Shown here: positions 36,901 through 46,119 of the stretch, piece by piece
Layout: every line of letters starts with the position of its first letter
How positions within the stretch are numbered: the first letter of the stretch is position 1
Assembly (NCBI GenBank): GCA_017303995.1
Contig: JAFLBE010000018.1
Span: 1 to 64,000 of the forward strand
From: Bacteroidota bacterium
Lineage (GTDB): Bacteria > Bacteroidota > JABWAT01
Reading direction: 5' to 3'
Length of the DNA stretch: 64,000 nt
Program-made: the position numbers and the translations under genes
Notes under the pieces: model-generated
What the model saw: only the letters and a program-made list of their open reading frames with translations
Told to the model about the DNA's origin: nothing
Database searches by the model: none

Positions 36901-36961
36901 GTAACACCGACCTCCCGGTCGGTAACTTGTTTTAAATGACCGACCGGGAGGTCGGTGTTAC
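36901..36961. repeat. REP-like nested palindrome, 22-bp perfect inverted repeat
   Basis: The arm GTAACACCGACCTCCCGGTC plus GG (36901-36922) is repeated exactly as its reverse complement at 36940-36961, with a 17-nt AT-rich spacer. Each arm is itself a hairpin (CCGACC/GGTCGG around a 4-nt loop), so the DNA or RNA can fold either as one long stem or as two small ones. It is much more GC-rich than its surroundings. There is no T-run, so terminator function is unlikely. The form resembles repetitive extragenic palindromes moved by RAYT transposases; no such transposase is in the window. Confidence 0.8.
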
Positions 36962-37084
36962 AAATTCCAACTTCAAGTATCCTTTTTCCTGCTTCCCGTA
37001 CCAATGACTTCCCCTAAGCTAGTTTTCAACCTTCGACAGATCCGTGGATCGGAATGGAACTTTGGATGGGATACTCGCTTTGCC

Positions 37085-37120
37085 TAACTTATAACTTACC
37101 ACATATAACTTGTCACTTGC
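37085..37120 (-). repeat. Intergenic repeat related to 44672-44710, copy A
   Basis: Read on the minus strand, this stretch contains AGTGACAAGTTATATGTGG followed by TAAGTTATAAGT. It matches 26 of 32 positions of the plus-strand sequence just after the gene ending at 44676. It is built from short AAGT/TAAGT units, so slippage may have helped to form it. It lies between the REP-like palindrome and the rpsO promoter. Confidence 0.55.
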
Positions 37121-37141
37121 TTCTTATATCTTTATTTCCCG

Positions 37142-37173
37142 TTTGATTATCCTGATTATTCTTATTATCTTGC
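37142..37173 (+). promoter_or_regulatory. Predicted rpsO promoter, Bacteroidota type
   Basis: TTTG at 37142-37145, a 20-nt spacer, then TATCTTGC at 37166-37173. The spacing equals that of three other promoters in the window (before the antitoxin, ald and rimP). The element agrees with the TTTG/TAnnTTTG pattern except for one position. It would drive rpsO, and possibly pnp by readthrough. Confidence 0.55.
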
Positions 37174-37231
37174 ATGGATAACCATAGATCGCCTTCGCAA
37201 AACGATAAATGGTTCAAAAATTGGAGAAAAA

Positions 37232-37501
37232 ATGGCCTTAGAAAAAGAAGTTAAACAAGAAATCATCACCAAACATGGCGATGATGCAAAAGATACAGGT
37301 AAAACTGAAGTTCAAATCGCAATCTTTACCCGTAGAATTAACGATATCACCGAGCACCTTAAGAAAAATCAAAAGGATCATGCCGGCCGTCGTGGTTTGA
37401 TGTTATTGGTTGGTAAACGCCGTCGCCTGCTTGATTACCTCATGAAGTCCGATATTGCCCGTTACCGGACCATTATTTCCCAGTTGGAAATTCGTAAGTA
37501 A
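37232..37501 (+). CDS. rpsO: 30S ribosomal protein S15
   Basis: An 89-residue protein of the standard S15 length. [20 protein letters not shown] and [16 protein letters not shown], then [16 protein letters not shown], are the conserved 16S-rRNA-binding and core segments. S15 binds the central domain of 16S rRNA early in 30S assembly. The gene has its own promoter and is followed by a terminator-like hairpin and then pnp, the ancient rpsO-pnp order. Confidence 0.98.
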   Translation: MALEKEVKQEIITKHGDDAKDTGKTEVQIAIFTRRINDITEHLKKNQKDHAGRRGLMLLVGKRRRLLDYLMKSDIARYRTIISQLEIRK

Positions 37502-37508
37502 GTATGAA

Positions 37509-37538
37509 GAGGGGAGTGTATCCCCTTTTCTTTTTTTA
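37509..37538 (+). terminator. Terminator or attenuator between rpsO and pnp
   Basis: GGGGA at 37511-37515 pairs with TCCCC at 37521-37525 over a GTGTA loop and is followed by a T-rich tail to 37537. It sits directly after rpsO and may set the ratio of rpsO to pnp transcripts. Confidence 0.7.
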
Positions 37539-37553
37539 CCCTCCTGTCTGTTG

Positions 37554-37605
37554 GAAACCCCGGTTTTCTTCTTTTCAAAACTTGAAATCAGGGTTTTCTT
37601 TTTGA
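37554..37605 (+). promoter_or_regulatory. Nested hairpin in the pnp leader
   Basis: An outer stem GAAACCC (37554-37560) with GGGTTTT (37591-37597) encloses an inner stem TTTCAA/TTGAAA (37573-37587, 3-nt loop) and is followed by TTCTTTTT. In other bacteria the pnp leader is a target of RNase III and PNPase self-regulation; this structure could serve that or act as a second terminator. It was found by eye only. Confidence 0.35.
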
Positions 37606-37655
37606 GGACTGCGTAGGGACTGTTAGTTAATCCATAAGTATTGGAGTTTGTTTAA

Positions 37656-39752
37656 ATGGTAGTGAAAAAAGCATTAACCCTTTCTGACGGACGGATTCTT
37701 TCCATCGAAGCCGGCAAAGTTGCACGGCAGGCGAATGGTTCCGTTATGGTCAGTCTGGCCGACACAGTGGTACTGGTTACCGTTTGTGCCAATGAGGGTG
37801 GCGGAGATAAGTTAGATTACTTCCCGCTTCAGGTTGAATTTCGTGAAAAAGCAAGTGCCGCTGGTAAGATCCCTGGTGGATTTTTCAAGCGTGAAGGCAA
37901 GCCTTCCGAAAAAGAAATTTTGTCAGCCCGTCTGATTGACAGGGCTCTTCGTCCTTTGTTTCCTAACGGTTACCGTGAAGAAACTCAGGTTGTTGTTTCT
38001 GTATTTTCTTCCGATCAGGAAAATGATGCAGATGTTTTGGGTGGAATCGGTGCTTCAGCAGCCCTGATTACTTCAGATATTCCGTTTAACGGACCTATCA
38101 CTGAAGTCCGCGTGGGTCGTATTGACGGCGCATGGGTGGCTTTCCCAACTTTGACTCAACTCAAATCTTCCGATTTTGATATGTCAATTGCCGGTTCAGA
38201 TGATTCAATCGTAATGGTTGAAGGTGAAATGAGCCAGGTTTCTGAAGCTGAAGTTCTGGACGCAATTAAATTTGCCCATGAAACCATCAGAAAAGTAAAT
38301 GCGCTACAGAGAGAAGTTGTTGCTGAATATAACAAGCAAAAACGTGATCTTATCCTTCCTGAAGTTAATCAAACACTTCTTGCTGAAGTTAAAGCTCTTG
38401 CTTTCCAGCGCCTTTTTGATATTTATCACAAAGACACCACCAAGCAGGAACGCAATTCAGGCAAAAAAGCTGTTTATGTTGAAACTGAAGCAGCTTTAGC
38501 TGAAAAGTATCCGGGTCTCGAAAAAACCATCCACAATTTTGTTCACGATTTTGAATATGAAATCATGCGTGAAATGATTCTTTCCGAACAAAAACGTCTT
38601 GATGGCCGTGATTTGGTAACCATTCGTCCGATTTCTATTGAACTCGGCTTACTTCCAAGAACACACGGTTCTGCACTCTTTACCCGTGGTGAAACTCAGT
38701 CATTGACTGCGGTTACCCTCGGTTCCAAAAAAGATGCTCAGACTATTGATGATCTGATGGGATCTGCAAATAAACGCTTTATGCTCCATTATAACTTTCC
38801 TCCATTTTCAGTGGGCGAAGTTGGCCGGATGTCAGGCGTTGGCCGTCGTGAAGTCGGTCACGGAAATCTGGCTGAACGTGCTGTTAAAAAGGTTGTTCCT
38901 GATGAAGCAACTTTCCCTTACACACTTCGTGTCATTTCCGATATTCTTGAGTCAAATGGTTCTTCCTCAATGGCCACCGTCTGTGCTGCAACACTTGCAC
39001 TGATGGATGCCGGCGTTCCGATTAAGAAACCGGTTGCAGGTATTGCAATGGGACTGATCAAGGAAGGCGATCGTTTTGCAATTCTTTCCGATATCCTAGG
39101 TGATGAAGATCATTTGGGCGATATGGACTTTAAGGTTGCTGGTACATCTGATGGTATTACTGCTATTCAGATGGATATCAAAATCACCGGAATTACCTAT
39201 GAAATCATGGAAAAAGCTCTTGCTCAGGCAAAAGCTGGCCGTACTCATATTCTTGGACGGATGTTTGATTACATCACCACACCAAAATCTGAACTTTCAG
39301 CTTTTGCGCCAAGAATGTACACCATGTACGTTCCTACTGATACCATCGGTATGATTATCGGACCTGGCGGAAAAAATATCCGTGGCATTATTGAAGACTG
39401 CAAAGTTGAAATCAATATTGAAGATTCCGGTTTGGTTACCATTGCTGCTTCAAACAAAGAAGCTGCTGATGCTGCCATTCTTCGTATCAAATCCTCAGCC
39501 AGTATTTTTGAAATCGGTGAAGTATTTGACGGTATTGTGAAGAGAATCGTTAATTTCGGTGCTTTTGTTGAAATCGCTCCCGGAAAAGAAGGTCTTCTCC
39601 ATATTTCTGCAATTGATCATGGCCGTCCTGAGCGCGTAGAAGACGTTCTTCAGGTTGGTGATGTCGTTCAGGTTAAACTGATGAAAATTGACGGACAGCG
39701 TTTGGAACTGAATCGCAAGATTCTGCTCCCTAAGCCAGAAAAACAGAACTAA
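37656..39752 (+). CDS. pnp: Polynucleotide phosphorylase
   Basis: A 698-residue phosphorolytic 3'-5' exoribonuclease. It has two RNase PH domains (the second, catalytic one from about 310, with PRTHGSALFTRGETQ), an inter-domain helical region, a KH domain with IIGPGGKNIRGI (about 563-574) and a C-terminal S1 domain (FDGIVKRIVNFGAFVEI, near 625). All domains are complete and the length is typical. It degrades mRNA and can add tails. It follows rpsO and ends at a strong terminator. Confidence 0.98.
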   Translation: MVVKKALTLSDGRILSIEAGKVARQANGSVMVSLADTVVLVTVCANEGGGDKLDYFPLQVEFREKASAAGKIPGGFFKREGKPSEKEILSARLIDRALRPLFPNGYREETQVVVSVFSSDQENDADVLGGIGASAALITSDIPFNGPITEVRVGRIDGAWVAFPTLTQLKSSDFDMSIAGSDDSIVMVEGEMSQVSEAEVLDAIKFAHETIRKVNALQREVVAEYNKQKRDLILPEVNQTLLAEVKALAFQRLFDIYHKDTTKQERNSGKKAVYVETEAALAEKYPGLEKTIHNFVHDFEYEIMREMILSEQKRLDGRDLVTIRPISIELGLLPRTHGSALFTRGETQSLTAVTLGSKKDAQTIDDLMGSANKRFMLHYNFPPFSVGEVGRMSGVGRREVGHGNLAERAVKKVVPDEATFPYTLRVISDILESNGSSSMATVCAATLALMDAGVPIKKPVAGIAMGLIKEGDRFAILSDILGDEDHLGDMDFKVAGTSDGITAIQMDIKITGITYEIMEKALAQAKAGRTHILGRMFDYITTPKSELSAFAPRMYTMYVPTDTIGMIIGPGGKNIRGIIEDCKVEINIEDSGLVTIAASNKEAADAAILRIKSSASIFEIGEVFDGIVKRIVNFGAFVEIAPGKEGLLHISAIDHGRPERVEDVLQVGDVVQVKLMKIDGQRLELNRKILLPKPEKQN

Positions 39753-39775
39753 TCAGTACTGACAAGTGTTAATTG

Positions 39776-39808
39776 AAGGCTCGCCGGTAGTCGGCGGGCC
39801 TTTTTTTA
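39776..39808 (+). terminator. Intrinsic terminator after pnp
   Basis: GGCTCGCCG (39778-39786) pairs with CGGCGGGCC around a short GTAGT loop and is followed by a run of T. It is GC-rich against an AT-rich background and lies 24 nt after the pnp stop, so it is a convincing end point. Confidence 0.9.
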
Positions 39809-39821
39809 TTTCAGGAGAATC

Positions 39822-41054
39822 ATGACCGAGCACCGGAAGTTTATCCTTCCCAACGGAATAACCGTTTCTGCCGAAAAGCTTGATTACGCAAAGTCGGTTT
39901 TAATTAGTATCTGGGTTCTTGCTGGTTCCAGACATGAAAAGCCCGAACTTTTTGGTATTTCACATCTGCTTGAACACCTCGTCTTTAAAGGCACCCAATC
40001 CCGTAAAATTTATCATATTGCCAACGGAATTGAATCAGTTGGTGGCTACATCAATGCCATGACTGATAAGGAATCGACCTGTTATTACGTCAGAATTCCG
40101 GCAGATCAGCTTGACCGGGGTTTGGATATTCTCACCGATCTCGTGTTTCATCCCGTTTTCAAGGCAACCGATCTTGAAAAGGAGAAGCAGGTCGTTATCG
40201 ATGAGCTGATGTCGGTTGAAGATAATCTTGAAGACTGGATCGGTGATGTTTTTGAAGAACAGGTTTTTGCAGGAACAGATCTTGCACATCCGGTTATCGG
40301 AACCCGTGAATCTGTTCAGGGCATCCAGTTAAAAGATATTGAAGAGCGGGCGAAGTTTCATCTTGATCCATCCAAAATTCTCATAACCGTTTCTGGTCAG
40401 TTTAATTTTTCTGTTCTGGAAAAGAAACTGATTAAATACACCACTTTTTCATCTGTTTCAACTGCACTTCCTGGTGTTTCAATTCCTGCATCTGATTTAA
40501 CCGGTGACATTCTTCTCAAAAAACCCGTCAACCAGAGTCATCTTGTCATTGGAAGAAATGCAGCTGCATTGAATGATGATAAATCATCGAGTTTAATGCT
40601 CATCAATGCGGTTTTGGGTGGTGGCATGAGTTCCCGGCTGAACCTGAAGATCAGGGAGCGATACGGATTTTGTTACTCGATTTACTCTTTTACTTCCTTT
40701 TACTCAGATACAGGTGCCTTTGGAATTTATGCTGCAACCGATCCCGGAAAATTCGGCAAAATGGAAAGTCTCGTTAAAAAGGAATTAGATCTGCTTCAAA
40801 AAGACTCCCTTACCCCACGGGAATTCCGGCAGGTAAAGCAGTCACTTATTGGCAGCCTTGAGATTACTTCAGAAAGTTTGTCGAATCGTCATTCCATGAT
40901 GGCAAAGTCAGAAGTTCACTATGGACGGTTTAAACCGTTTTCTGAGCTTATCAAAGAAATAGAAGACGTTACCTCTGATCAGGTTCGATCCTATTTAGAT
41001 GAATACCCGCTTGATGGTAATCTGGTGAAAGTGATCATTCAAGGTGAATCTTGA
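39822..41054 (+). CDS. M16 family processing peptidase (PepR/YmxG-like)
   Basis: A 410-residue single-chain-type M16 zinc peptidase. It has the active motif HLLEH at residues 48-52, with the third ligand in KEKQVVIDELMSVEDN (near 125-130), and the C-terminal R/Y motif SSRLNLKIRERYGFCYSI. It resembles the mitochondrial processing peptidase beta-like proteins found next to pnp in Bacillus (mlpA/ymxG). It has no signal peptide and is likely cytosolic. It is more compact and distinct from the M16 pair at 16980-19593. Confidence 0.88.
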   Translation: MTEHRKFILPNGITVSAEKLDYAKSVLISIWVLAGSRHEKPELFGISHLLEHLVFKGTQSRKIYHIANGIESVGGYINAMTDKESTCYYVRIPADQLDRGLDILTDLVFHPVFKATDLEKEKQVVIDELMSVEDNLEDWIGDVFEEQVFAGTDLAHPVIGTRESVQGIQLKDIEERAKFHLDPSKILITVSGQFNFSVLEKKLIKYTTFSSVSTALPGVSIPASDLTGDILLKKPVNQSHLVIGRNAAALNDDKSSSLMLINAVLGGGMSSRLNLKIRERYGFCYSIYSFTSFYSDTGAFGIYAATDPGKFGKMESLVKKELDLLQKDSLTPREFRQVKQSLIGSLEITSESLSNRHSMMAKSEVHYGRFKPFSELIKEIEDVTSDQVRSYLDEYPLDGNLVKVIIQGES

Positions 41055-41080
41055 TTTTAGCACCGGACACTTTTATCTTG
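41051..41080 (+). promoter_or_regulatory. Predicted ald promoter, Bacteroidota type
   Basis: TTG at 41051-41053 (at the end of the M16 gene), a 20-nt spacer, then TATCTTG at 41074-41080. Start of transcription would be near 41086, where an 11-codon frame begins and ends overlapping the ald ATG. Confidence 0.5.
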
Positions 41081-41117
41081 ATAGTATGAAAATCGCCATC
41101 AAACAAAAGGAAATTTT

Positions 41118-42233
41118 ATGATTATCGGCGTTCCAAAAGAAATTAAAGTCATGGAAAACCGGGTTGGATTAACCCCCATGAATGCCCATGCACTCGTTCA
41201 GGCAGGGCACACTGTTTATGTAGAAACAAAAGCAGGCGAAGGTTCCGGATTTTCTGATGCGGACTACACCTCAAATGGTGGAAAAATACTGCAAACTCCA
41301 AAAGAAGTTTATGACATTGCAGACATGATCGTGAAAGTAAAAGAACCGATCAAACCAGAATATGCCCTGATCAAAAAAGGACAAATCCTCTTTACCTATT
41401 TTCACTTTGCTGCTTCAAAAGAATTAACAGATGCCATCATTCAGTCAGGTGCAGTTGCACTTGCCTACGAAACGGTTCAGAAAGCAGATAAAAGTTTGCC
41501 TTTGCTAACGCCAATGTCAGAGGTTGCTGGCCGGATGGCAATTCAGGAAGGTGCGAAATATCTTGAAAAAGCAATGGGCGGACGTGGCATTCTCCTTGGC
41601 GGAGTTCCTGGTGTTGCACCGGCTTCTGTTGTTATTTTGGGTGGTGGCGTTGTGGGGATGAATGCAGCAAAGATTGCTGCGGGAATGGGCGCAGATGTTA
41701 CCATTCTTGACCTGAATATTGATCAGATGCGTTACCTTGATGATATCATGCCAAAAAATGTGAATACCCTAATGAGTAATTCCTATAACATTCGGCAGGC
41801 CGTTTTAAATGCTGATCTGGTTGTAGGAGCTGTTCTTCTGCCCGGTGCGAAAGCTCCAAAACTCGTTACCCGTGAAATGATCAGGGAAATGAAAAAGGGT
41901 GCAGTTGTTGTTGATGTTGCTGTTGATCAGGGTGGATGTATTGAAACCTGTACCCCAACAACTCACGAAAATCCGACATTTATTATTGACGGAGTTGTTC
42001 ATTATTGCGTTGCCAATATGCCGGGTGCTGTTCCGTTTACTTCTACAATCGCCCTAAACAATGCAACACTTCCATATACTCTTCAGATTGCCAAAAAGGG
42101 CTGGAAGAAAGCATGTCTTGATAATAATGAACTCAAACTTGGACTTAATATCGTTGACGGAAAAGTAGTCTATGCCGGTGTGGCTGATGCTTTTGGTTAT
42201 CAATATGTTCCGGTTGAAAGTGTTTTGGGATAA
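41118..42233 (+). CDS. ald: Alanine dehydrogenase
   Basis: A 371-residue NAD-dependent enzyme converting L-alanine to pyruvate and ammonium, or the reverse. The start [20 protein letters not shown], the substrate-binding FTYFHFAAS region, the Rossmann motif [20 protein letters not shown] (about 174-193), and the [11 protein letters not shown] segment are typical of Ald. Length is as in Bacillus and Mycobacterium enzymes. AAAGGAAATTTT precedes the ATG. It has its own promoter and leads a short group with dut, though the link is probably only positional. Confidence 0.96.
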   Translation: MIIGVPKEIKVMENRVGLTPMNAHALVQAGHTVYVETKAGEGSGFSDADYTSNGGKILQTPKEVYDIADMIVKVKEPIKPEYALIKKGQILFTYFHFAASKELTDAIIQSGAVALAYETVQKADKSLPLLTPMSEVAGRMAIQEGAKYLEKAMGGRGILLGGVPGVAPASVVILGGGVVGMNAAKIAAGMGADVTILDLNIDQMRYLDDIMPKNVNTLMSNSYNIRQAVLNADLVVGAVLLPGAKAPKLVTREMIREMKKGAVVVDVAVDQGGCIETCTPTTHENPTFIIDGVVHYCVANMPGAVPFTSTIALNNATLPYTLQIAKKGWKKACLDNNELKLGLNIVDGKVVYAGVADAFGYQYVPVESVLG

Positions 42234-42244
42234 AGGACTATTGC

Positions 42245-42697
42245 ATGCAGGTCATTTCGCTTCAGATTAAACCACTCGACCACTTTGGTGATCTTGAACT
42301 TCCTTCGTATGCCACACCCGGATCTGCCGGAATGGATTTACGAGCAGCAGTTCAGGATGAAGTTGCATTAAAACCAGGTGAACGAAAAGTGATTCCCTGT
42401 GGTTTTTCAATGGAATTACCAACCGGATTTGAAGCTCAGGTCAGACCCAGAAGTGGGTTGGCTGCAAAAAATGGAATTACTGTTTTAAATACTCCGGGAA
42501 CCATTGATTCAGATTATCGTGGTGAAGTGATGGTCATTCTCATCAATCTGGGTCATGACCCTTTTCTGATTCATCGTGGCGACCGGATTGCACAAATGGT
42601 GATTGCACCGGTTACCCGCGCAGAAATTTCAGTTTCCGGCTCTTTAAGTGATACCCATCGCGGAGAAGGGGGATTTGGCCATACCGGAAAGAAATGA
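42245..42697 (+). CDS. dut: dUTP diphosphatase
   Basis: A 150-residue trimeric dUTPase that makes dUMP and keeps uracil out of DNA. All five motifs are present: [31 protein letters not shown] with the catalytic aspartate region [19 protein letters not shown], and the C-terminal [11 protein letters not shown] loop. It starts 11 nt after ald. Its last 50 nt overlap the only available frame of the downstream deacetylase gene. Confidence 0.97.
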   Translation: MQVISLQIKPLDHFGDLELPSYATPGSAGMDLRAAVQDEVALKPGERKVIPCGFSMELPTGFEAQVRPRSGLAAKNGITVLNTPGTIDSDYRGEVMVILINLGHDPFLIHRGDRIAQMVIAPVTRAEISVSGSLSDTHRGEGGFGHTGKK

Positions 42698-43418
42698 GAT
42701 TATTCTCGGTTTTCATGATATTTGTGATCAGTTTGACTGGTCAGTAAATTCAATCCGGTTTGAAAAATTTCGTCAGTTTGCAGAAATTCTTAAGGCCGAA
42801 AAAAATAGTCGGGTCAGGTTTCTTTTTGATGACGGATTTGAATCGGTTGCCAAACTTGCCAATGCAGATCCATCTCTTTTTTTGCCTTTCCGTCCTGCCA
42901 TGAGCATCATTACTTCCCAAATTGGCGGAACGAGTGTTTGGGACAGGCGCCCAGGCGGAACTGGAAAAAATCATATCAGCAGGGAGCAACTCAGAACTCT
43001 GTCTGATTCAGGTTGGGAAATAGTTTCCCACACACATTCCCATCGGGCTTTGGACTTACTTAGCCATGATCAAATTAAAAGAGAACTTGCCGGTTCTTCG
43101 GAAATTCTAGAGGAAATTGCCGGAAAACCAGTAACATCTTTATCTTTTCCGTTTGGAAGGTTTAACCAAAAAGTAGTAGACACTTGTATTGAATTTGGTA
43201 TTACTACTTTTTATTCAAACCGGAAAGGTATGAATGGCGTAAATCGTGTTTATTCTGTTTACCGGTGGGATTCAACCAACCAGCTTATGCAAAAAGTCAG
43301 GCATGGCAGAATTGAATCTGCACGTTTAAAATTAATCAATTTGTTTTCTGCCGGCACGGTTTGGGTGCAGGCATATAACGGCCTATATTCTGAACCCAAA
43401 TCGAATAAAAATGTCTGA
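42648..43418 (+). CDS. Polysaccharide deacetylase (NodB-like)
   Basis: A protein of up to 256 residues in the carbohydrate esterase 4 superfamily. Visible motifs are [10 protein letters not shown] (MT1, general-base aspartate pair), [10 protein letters not shown] (MT2 zinc histidines) and [12 protein letters not shown] (MT3). The start is unclear: the frame begins with GTG at 42648 inside dut, a TTG at 42675 follows AAGGGGGA closely, and no in-frame ATG precedes the NodB fold. There is no signal peptide, so it may act in the cytosol or on lipid-linked sugars. It overlaps the next gene by 8 nt. Confidence 0.8.
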   Translation: MIPIAEKGDLAIPERNEIILGFHDICDQFDWSVNSIRFEKFRQFAEILKAEKNSRVRFLFDDGFESVAKLANADPSLFLPFRPAMSIITSQIGGTSVWDRRPGGTGKNHISREQLRTLSDSGWEIVSHTHSHRALDLLSHDQIKRELAGSSEILEEIAGKPVTSLSFPFGRFNQKVVDTCIEFGITTFYSNRKGMNGVNRVYSVYRWDSTNQLMQKVRHGRIESARLKLINLFSAGTVWVQAYNGLYSEPKSNKNV

Positions 43419-44676
43419 TCAAAAGCCTCAAACCAATTCTGATAAGCCCGATTTTCAACTTTCTGTCAGCAGTTTGCTGTCACTGGTCACCTTGATTGGG
43501 GTTTCCGGGATTTTATTTTTTATTGCCTACAGTGAACCCATTTCTGCCGGTCCGTTCATGTTTTCAGCAGTTGCATTTATCTTGACCTGGCCAATCAGAC
43601 AACATCCTGTTGCGAAGAGTCTGCTCTATGCCTTCGCATTTGTTCTTTTATATTACATTATTTCAGAACTCAGGGTTGTTCTCATTCCGTTTGTTGTTTC
43701 GTTTATGATAGCCTACCTGATGGCTCCTGTCATGGAATGGCTGAGAAGGTTAAAAATTCCGTCAGCCGTTGCAGCACTGCTTGTTACCCTGATTTTTTTC
43801 GGAATCCTGATCTTTTCTGTTATTCTGATTGGTCCGATTGTAGGTGAACAGGCCAAATCCCTGGCCAATCAATGGACATCAATCCATGATTTTATACCCA
43901 ACATGCTCAACGAGCCTGAAATTCGAAAAGTAATTCTGGGCTTTGGAATTGACCCCAATGTTATCAGTTATAAATACACCCATGTTTTTTTACCAGCAAT
44001 CGAAAATTCCTTTTTTAATTCTGAAGGATTGATCTCAAGTGTGCCAATGATGGCAAGTATCATCATCAACACCATTATTTCCCTGATTTTTCTGCCGTTT
44101 CTATTATTTTATTTTATGCGTGATTTTGAAGATCTGGTTGGCCGTTTCCGGGGTTTGATTCCTGATGAAAAACTAGGTTTTGCAGAATATCACAGTCGTA
44201 AACTGCAGAGAATTATTGCCACTTATGTTCGTGGACAGCTTTTGATTGCACTCATTGGTGCAGCAATGTGTTTGGTTCCGTTTTTGATTTTTTCTGTTCC
44301 TTATGCGCTTGTTTTGGCAATCGGGTTTTTGATTTTCAGTTTGATCCCTTATGTGGGGGTCATGTTGATGCTGATTCTTGGTGTCTTATTTAGCTCTACT
44401 TCACCTGATTTCGTTTTTCATGCAACAGTAATTGGGATAACTTTTCTTACTGTAACCGGAGTTCAGAATTTCATACTGACGCCCAAAATTTTGGGTGACC
44501 AGGTCGGATTACATCCTGTTTTTCTGATTTTATCAATTTCTATTTTCGGGTATTTTCTGGGTGCACTTGGCATGTTGATTGCTATCCCCTTAACGGCAGC
44601 AATAAATGTTTATTTCAAAGATTGGCTGGCAACAAAAAACCGGCAATTTGCTGAACGGCAGGGAATTAAACAGTGA
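43411..44676 (+). CDS. AI-2E family transporter (PerM-like membrane protein)
   Basis: A 421-residue inner-membrane protein with about eight membrane segments. The first pair is near residues 20-60, and the cluster in the second half holds YVRGQLLIALIGAAMCLVPF and the conserved IPYVGVMLMLILG and LGDQVGLHPVFLILSI segments of the family. Members include the TqsA/PerM exporters, once linked to autoinducer-2, and sodium/proton antiporters; the substrate here is unknown. Its stop codon lies at the edge of an intergenic repeat. Confidence 0.88.
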   Translation: MSDQKPQTNSDKPDFQLSVSSLLSLVTLIGVSGILFFIAYSEPISAGPFMFSAVAFILTWPIRQHPVAKSLLYAFAFVLLYYIISELRVVLIPFVVSFMIAYLMAPVMEWLRRLKIPSAVAALLVTLIFFGILIFSVILIGPIVGEQAKSLANQWTSIHDFIPNMLNEPEIRKVILGFGIDPNVISYKYTHVFLPAIENSFFNSEGLISSVPMMASIIINTIISLIFLPFLLFYFMRDFEDLVGRFRGLIPDEKLGFAEYHSRKLQRIIATYVRGQLLIALIGAAMCLVPFLIFSVPYALVLAIGFLIFSLIPYVGVMLMLILGVLFSSTSPDFVFHATVIGITFLTVTGVQNFILTPKILGDQVGLHPVFLILSISIFGYFLGALGMLIAIPLTAAINVYFKDWLATKNRQFAERQGIKQ

Positions 44677-44710
44677 CAGGTGGTATGTGATAAGTTTTAA
44701 GTGGAAAGTG
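44672..44710 (+). repeat. Intergenic repeat related to 37085-37120, copy B
   Basis: AGTGACAGGTGGTATGTGAT followed by AAGTTTTAAGT aligns with the reverse complement of 37085-37120 at 26 of 32 positions. The TGA stop of the PerM-like gene lies within its first bases. The two copies are in opposite orientation, 7.6 kb apart. Confidence 0.55.
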
Positions 44711-44796
44711 CAATGCAAATCTCCCCAAAATTACCAACTTTCTAATCGCTTTTTCTGATTTTGTTTTTTTATGTTTTTTAGGACTACCAATTTTTT

Positions 44797-46119
44797 ATGA
44801 GTTTACCAGTAATTGCTATTGTCGGCCGCCCCAATGTTGGAAAGTCGACCCTTTTTAATCGTTTACTTGGTCGCCGTGAGGCTATCGTTCATGATATGCC
44901 GGGCGTAACCCGTGACCGTCACGTTGCTGATGGTGAATGGGCCGGAAAAGCTTTCACTTTGATTGATACCGGCGGATTTGTCCCGGAAAGCAAAGATGAC
45001 ATGGAAGTGGCCATCAGGGAACAATCACGTTTGGCAATTGCCCAGGCTGATCACATTGTTTTTGTTGTTGACGTTCAAACCGGAATTACACGGCACGATG
45101 AAGCAATTGCAGATGAACTTAGAAAAGCTGCAAAGAAAGTCACAGTTTGTGTCAATAAAGTAGATGATAACAATAAGCTTGTTGATACCCATGTTTTCAT
45201 TCGCCTTGGATTGGGAGAACCCTACGGACTATCTGCCGGTTTGGGATTCAGAATCGGGGATTTTCTTGATCTGATAACTGAAGATACCGGAAACAGGGAA
45301 GTCATCGAAGACGAACGGTTGAAACTTGCAGTTGTCGGCCGTCCGAATGTTGGGAAATCTTCCTTTGTAAATGCAATTCTTGGCGAAGACAGGCAGATTG
45401 TAAGTCCGGTTTCGGGCACAACCCGTGATTCAATAGATACTGTACTTAAATATTACAGTCAGGAAATTGTGCTGATCGATACTGCCGGGTTACGTAAAAA
45501 GGCAAAAGTTACCGAATCTGTTGAGTTTTTCTCAAATGTAAGAACACAACGTGCAATGGAACGGTCTGATGTCGTCATTCTTTTGGTGGATGCTCAGGAA
45601 GGTTTGCTTGATCAGGATATGCGGATCATTGTTGAATCTGTGAAACTGGGTCGGGGATTGGTTTTGTGCGTGAATAAATGGGATCTTCTCGAGAAGGATA
45701 ATAAAACTTACAAGACCTTTGAAGATGATATTTACAGAAAACTGGGTACCAATGCTTTTATTCCCATCTTGTTCATCAGCGCACTTACAAAACAAAGAAT
45801 TTATAAAGTTATTGATCTGGCAAAACAGGTTCAGGCAGATCGGGGAAGAAAAATTCCGACATCAAAATTGAATGATTTTTTCCTTCCTATTATTCAGAAA
45901 ACGCCTCCTCCGGCAGTTCAGGCCAAGGAAATCAGAATCAAATATGTGACTCAGGTGAGTATAAATCCGCCGGTCATTGCTTTCTTCACCAACCACTCTA
46001 AACTGATTCCGGATAGTTATAAACGGTTTATGGATCGTTCATTTCGTGAACATTTTGGTTTTGATGGTGTACCGGTTCGTTTTGTGTTCAAAGAAAAAAA
46101 TAAAAAACAGGACAAATGA
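44797..46119 (+). CDS. der: Ribosome-associated GTPase Der (EngA)
   Basis: A 440-residue tandem GTPase needed for 50S ribosome assembly. Two G domains are complete: GRPNVGKST, DTGGF and NKVDD in the first; GRPNVGKSS, DTAGLRKKAKV and NKWDL in the second. A KH-like C-terminal domain follows (about 355-440). It starts 120 nt after the PerM-like gene and overlaps the downstream flavoprotein gene by 4 nt. Confidence 0.98.
   Translation: MSLPVIAIVGRPNVGKSTLFNRLLGRREAIVHDMPGVTRDRHVADGEWAGKAFTLIDTGGFVPESKDDMEVAIREQSRLAIAQADHIVFVVDVQTGITRHDEAIADELRKAAKKVTVCVNKVDDNNKLVDTHVFIRLGLGEPYGLSAGLGFRIGDFLDLITEDTGNREVIEDERLKLAVVGRPNVGKSSFVNAILGEDRQIVSPVSGTTRDSIDTVLKYYSQEIVLIDTAGLRKKAKVTESVEFFSNVRTQRAMERSDVVILLVDAQEGLLDQDMRIIVESVKLGRGLVLCVNKWDLLEKDNKTYKTFEDDIYRKLGTNAFIPILFISALTKQRIYKVIDLAKQVQADRGRKIPTSKLNDFFLPIIQKTPPPAVQAKEIRIKYVTQVSINPPVIAFFTNHSKLIPDSYKRFMDRSFREHFGFDGVPVRFVFKEKNKKQDK

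Larger units (their letters stand above)
36879..37231. other. 353-nt intergenic region upstream of rpsO
   Basis: No gene is visible. It holds the REP-like palindrome (36901-36961), the AAGT-type repeat (37085-37120) and the rpsO promoter (37142-37173). The piece between the two repeats has only a weak GATCC/GGATC dyad near 37050 and is otherwise featureless. Confidence 0.7.

Noticed and set aside
41118-42697. ald and dut as a functional pair
   Set aside because: They are adjacent and probably co-transcribed, but no shared pathway is apparent; chance proximity is the simpler reading.
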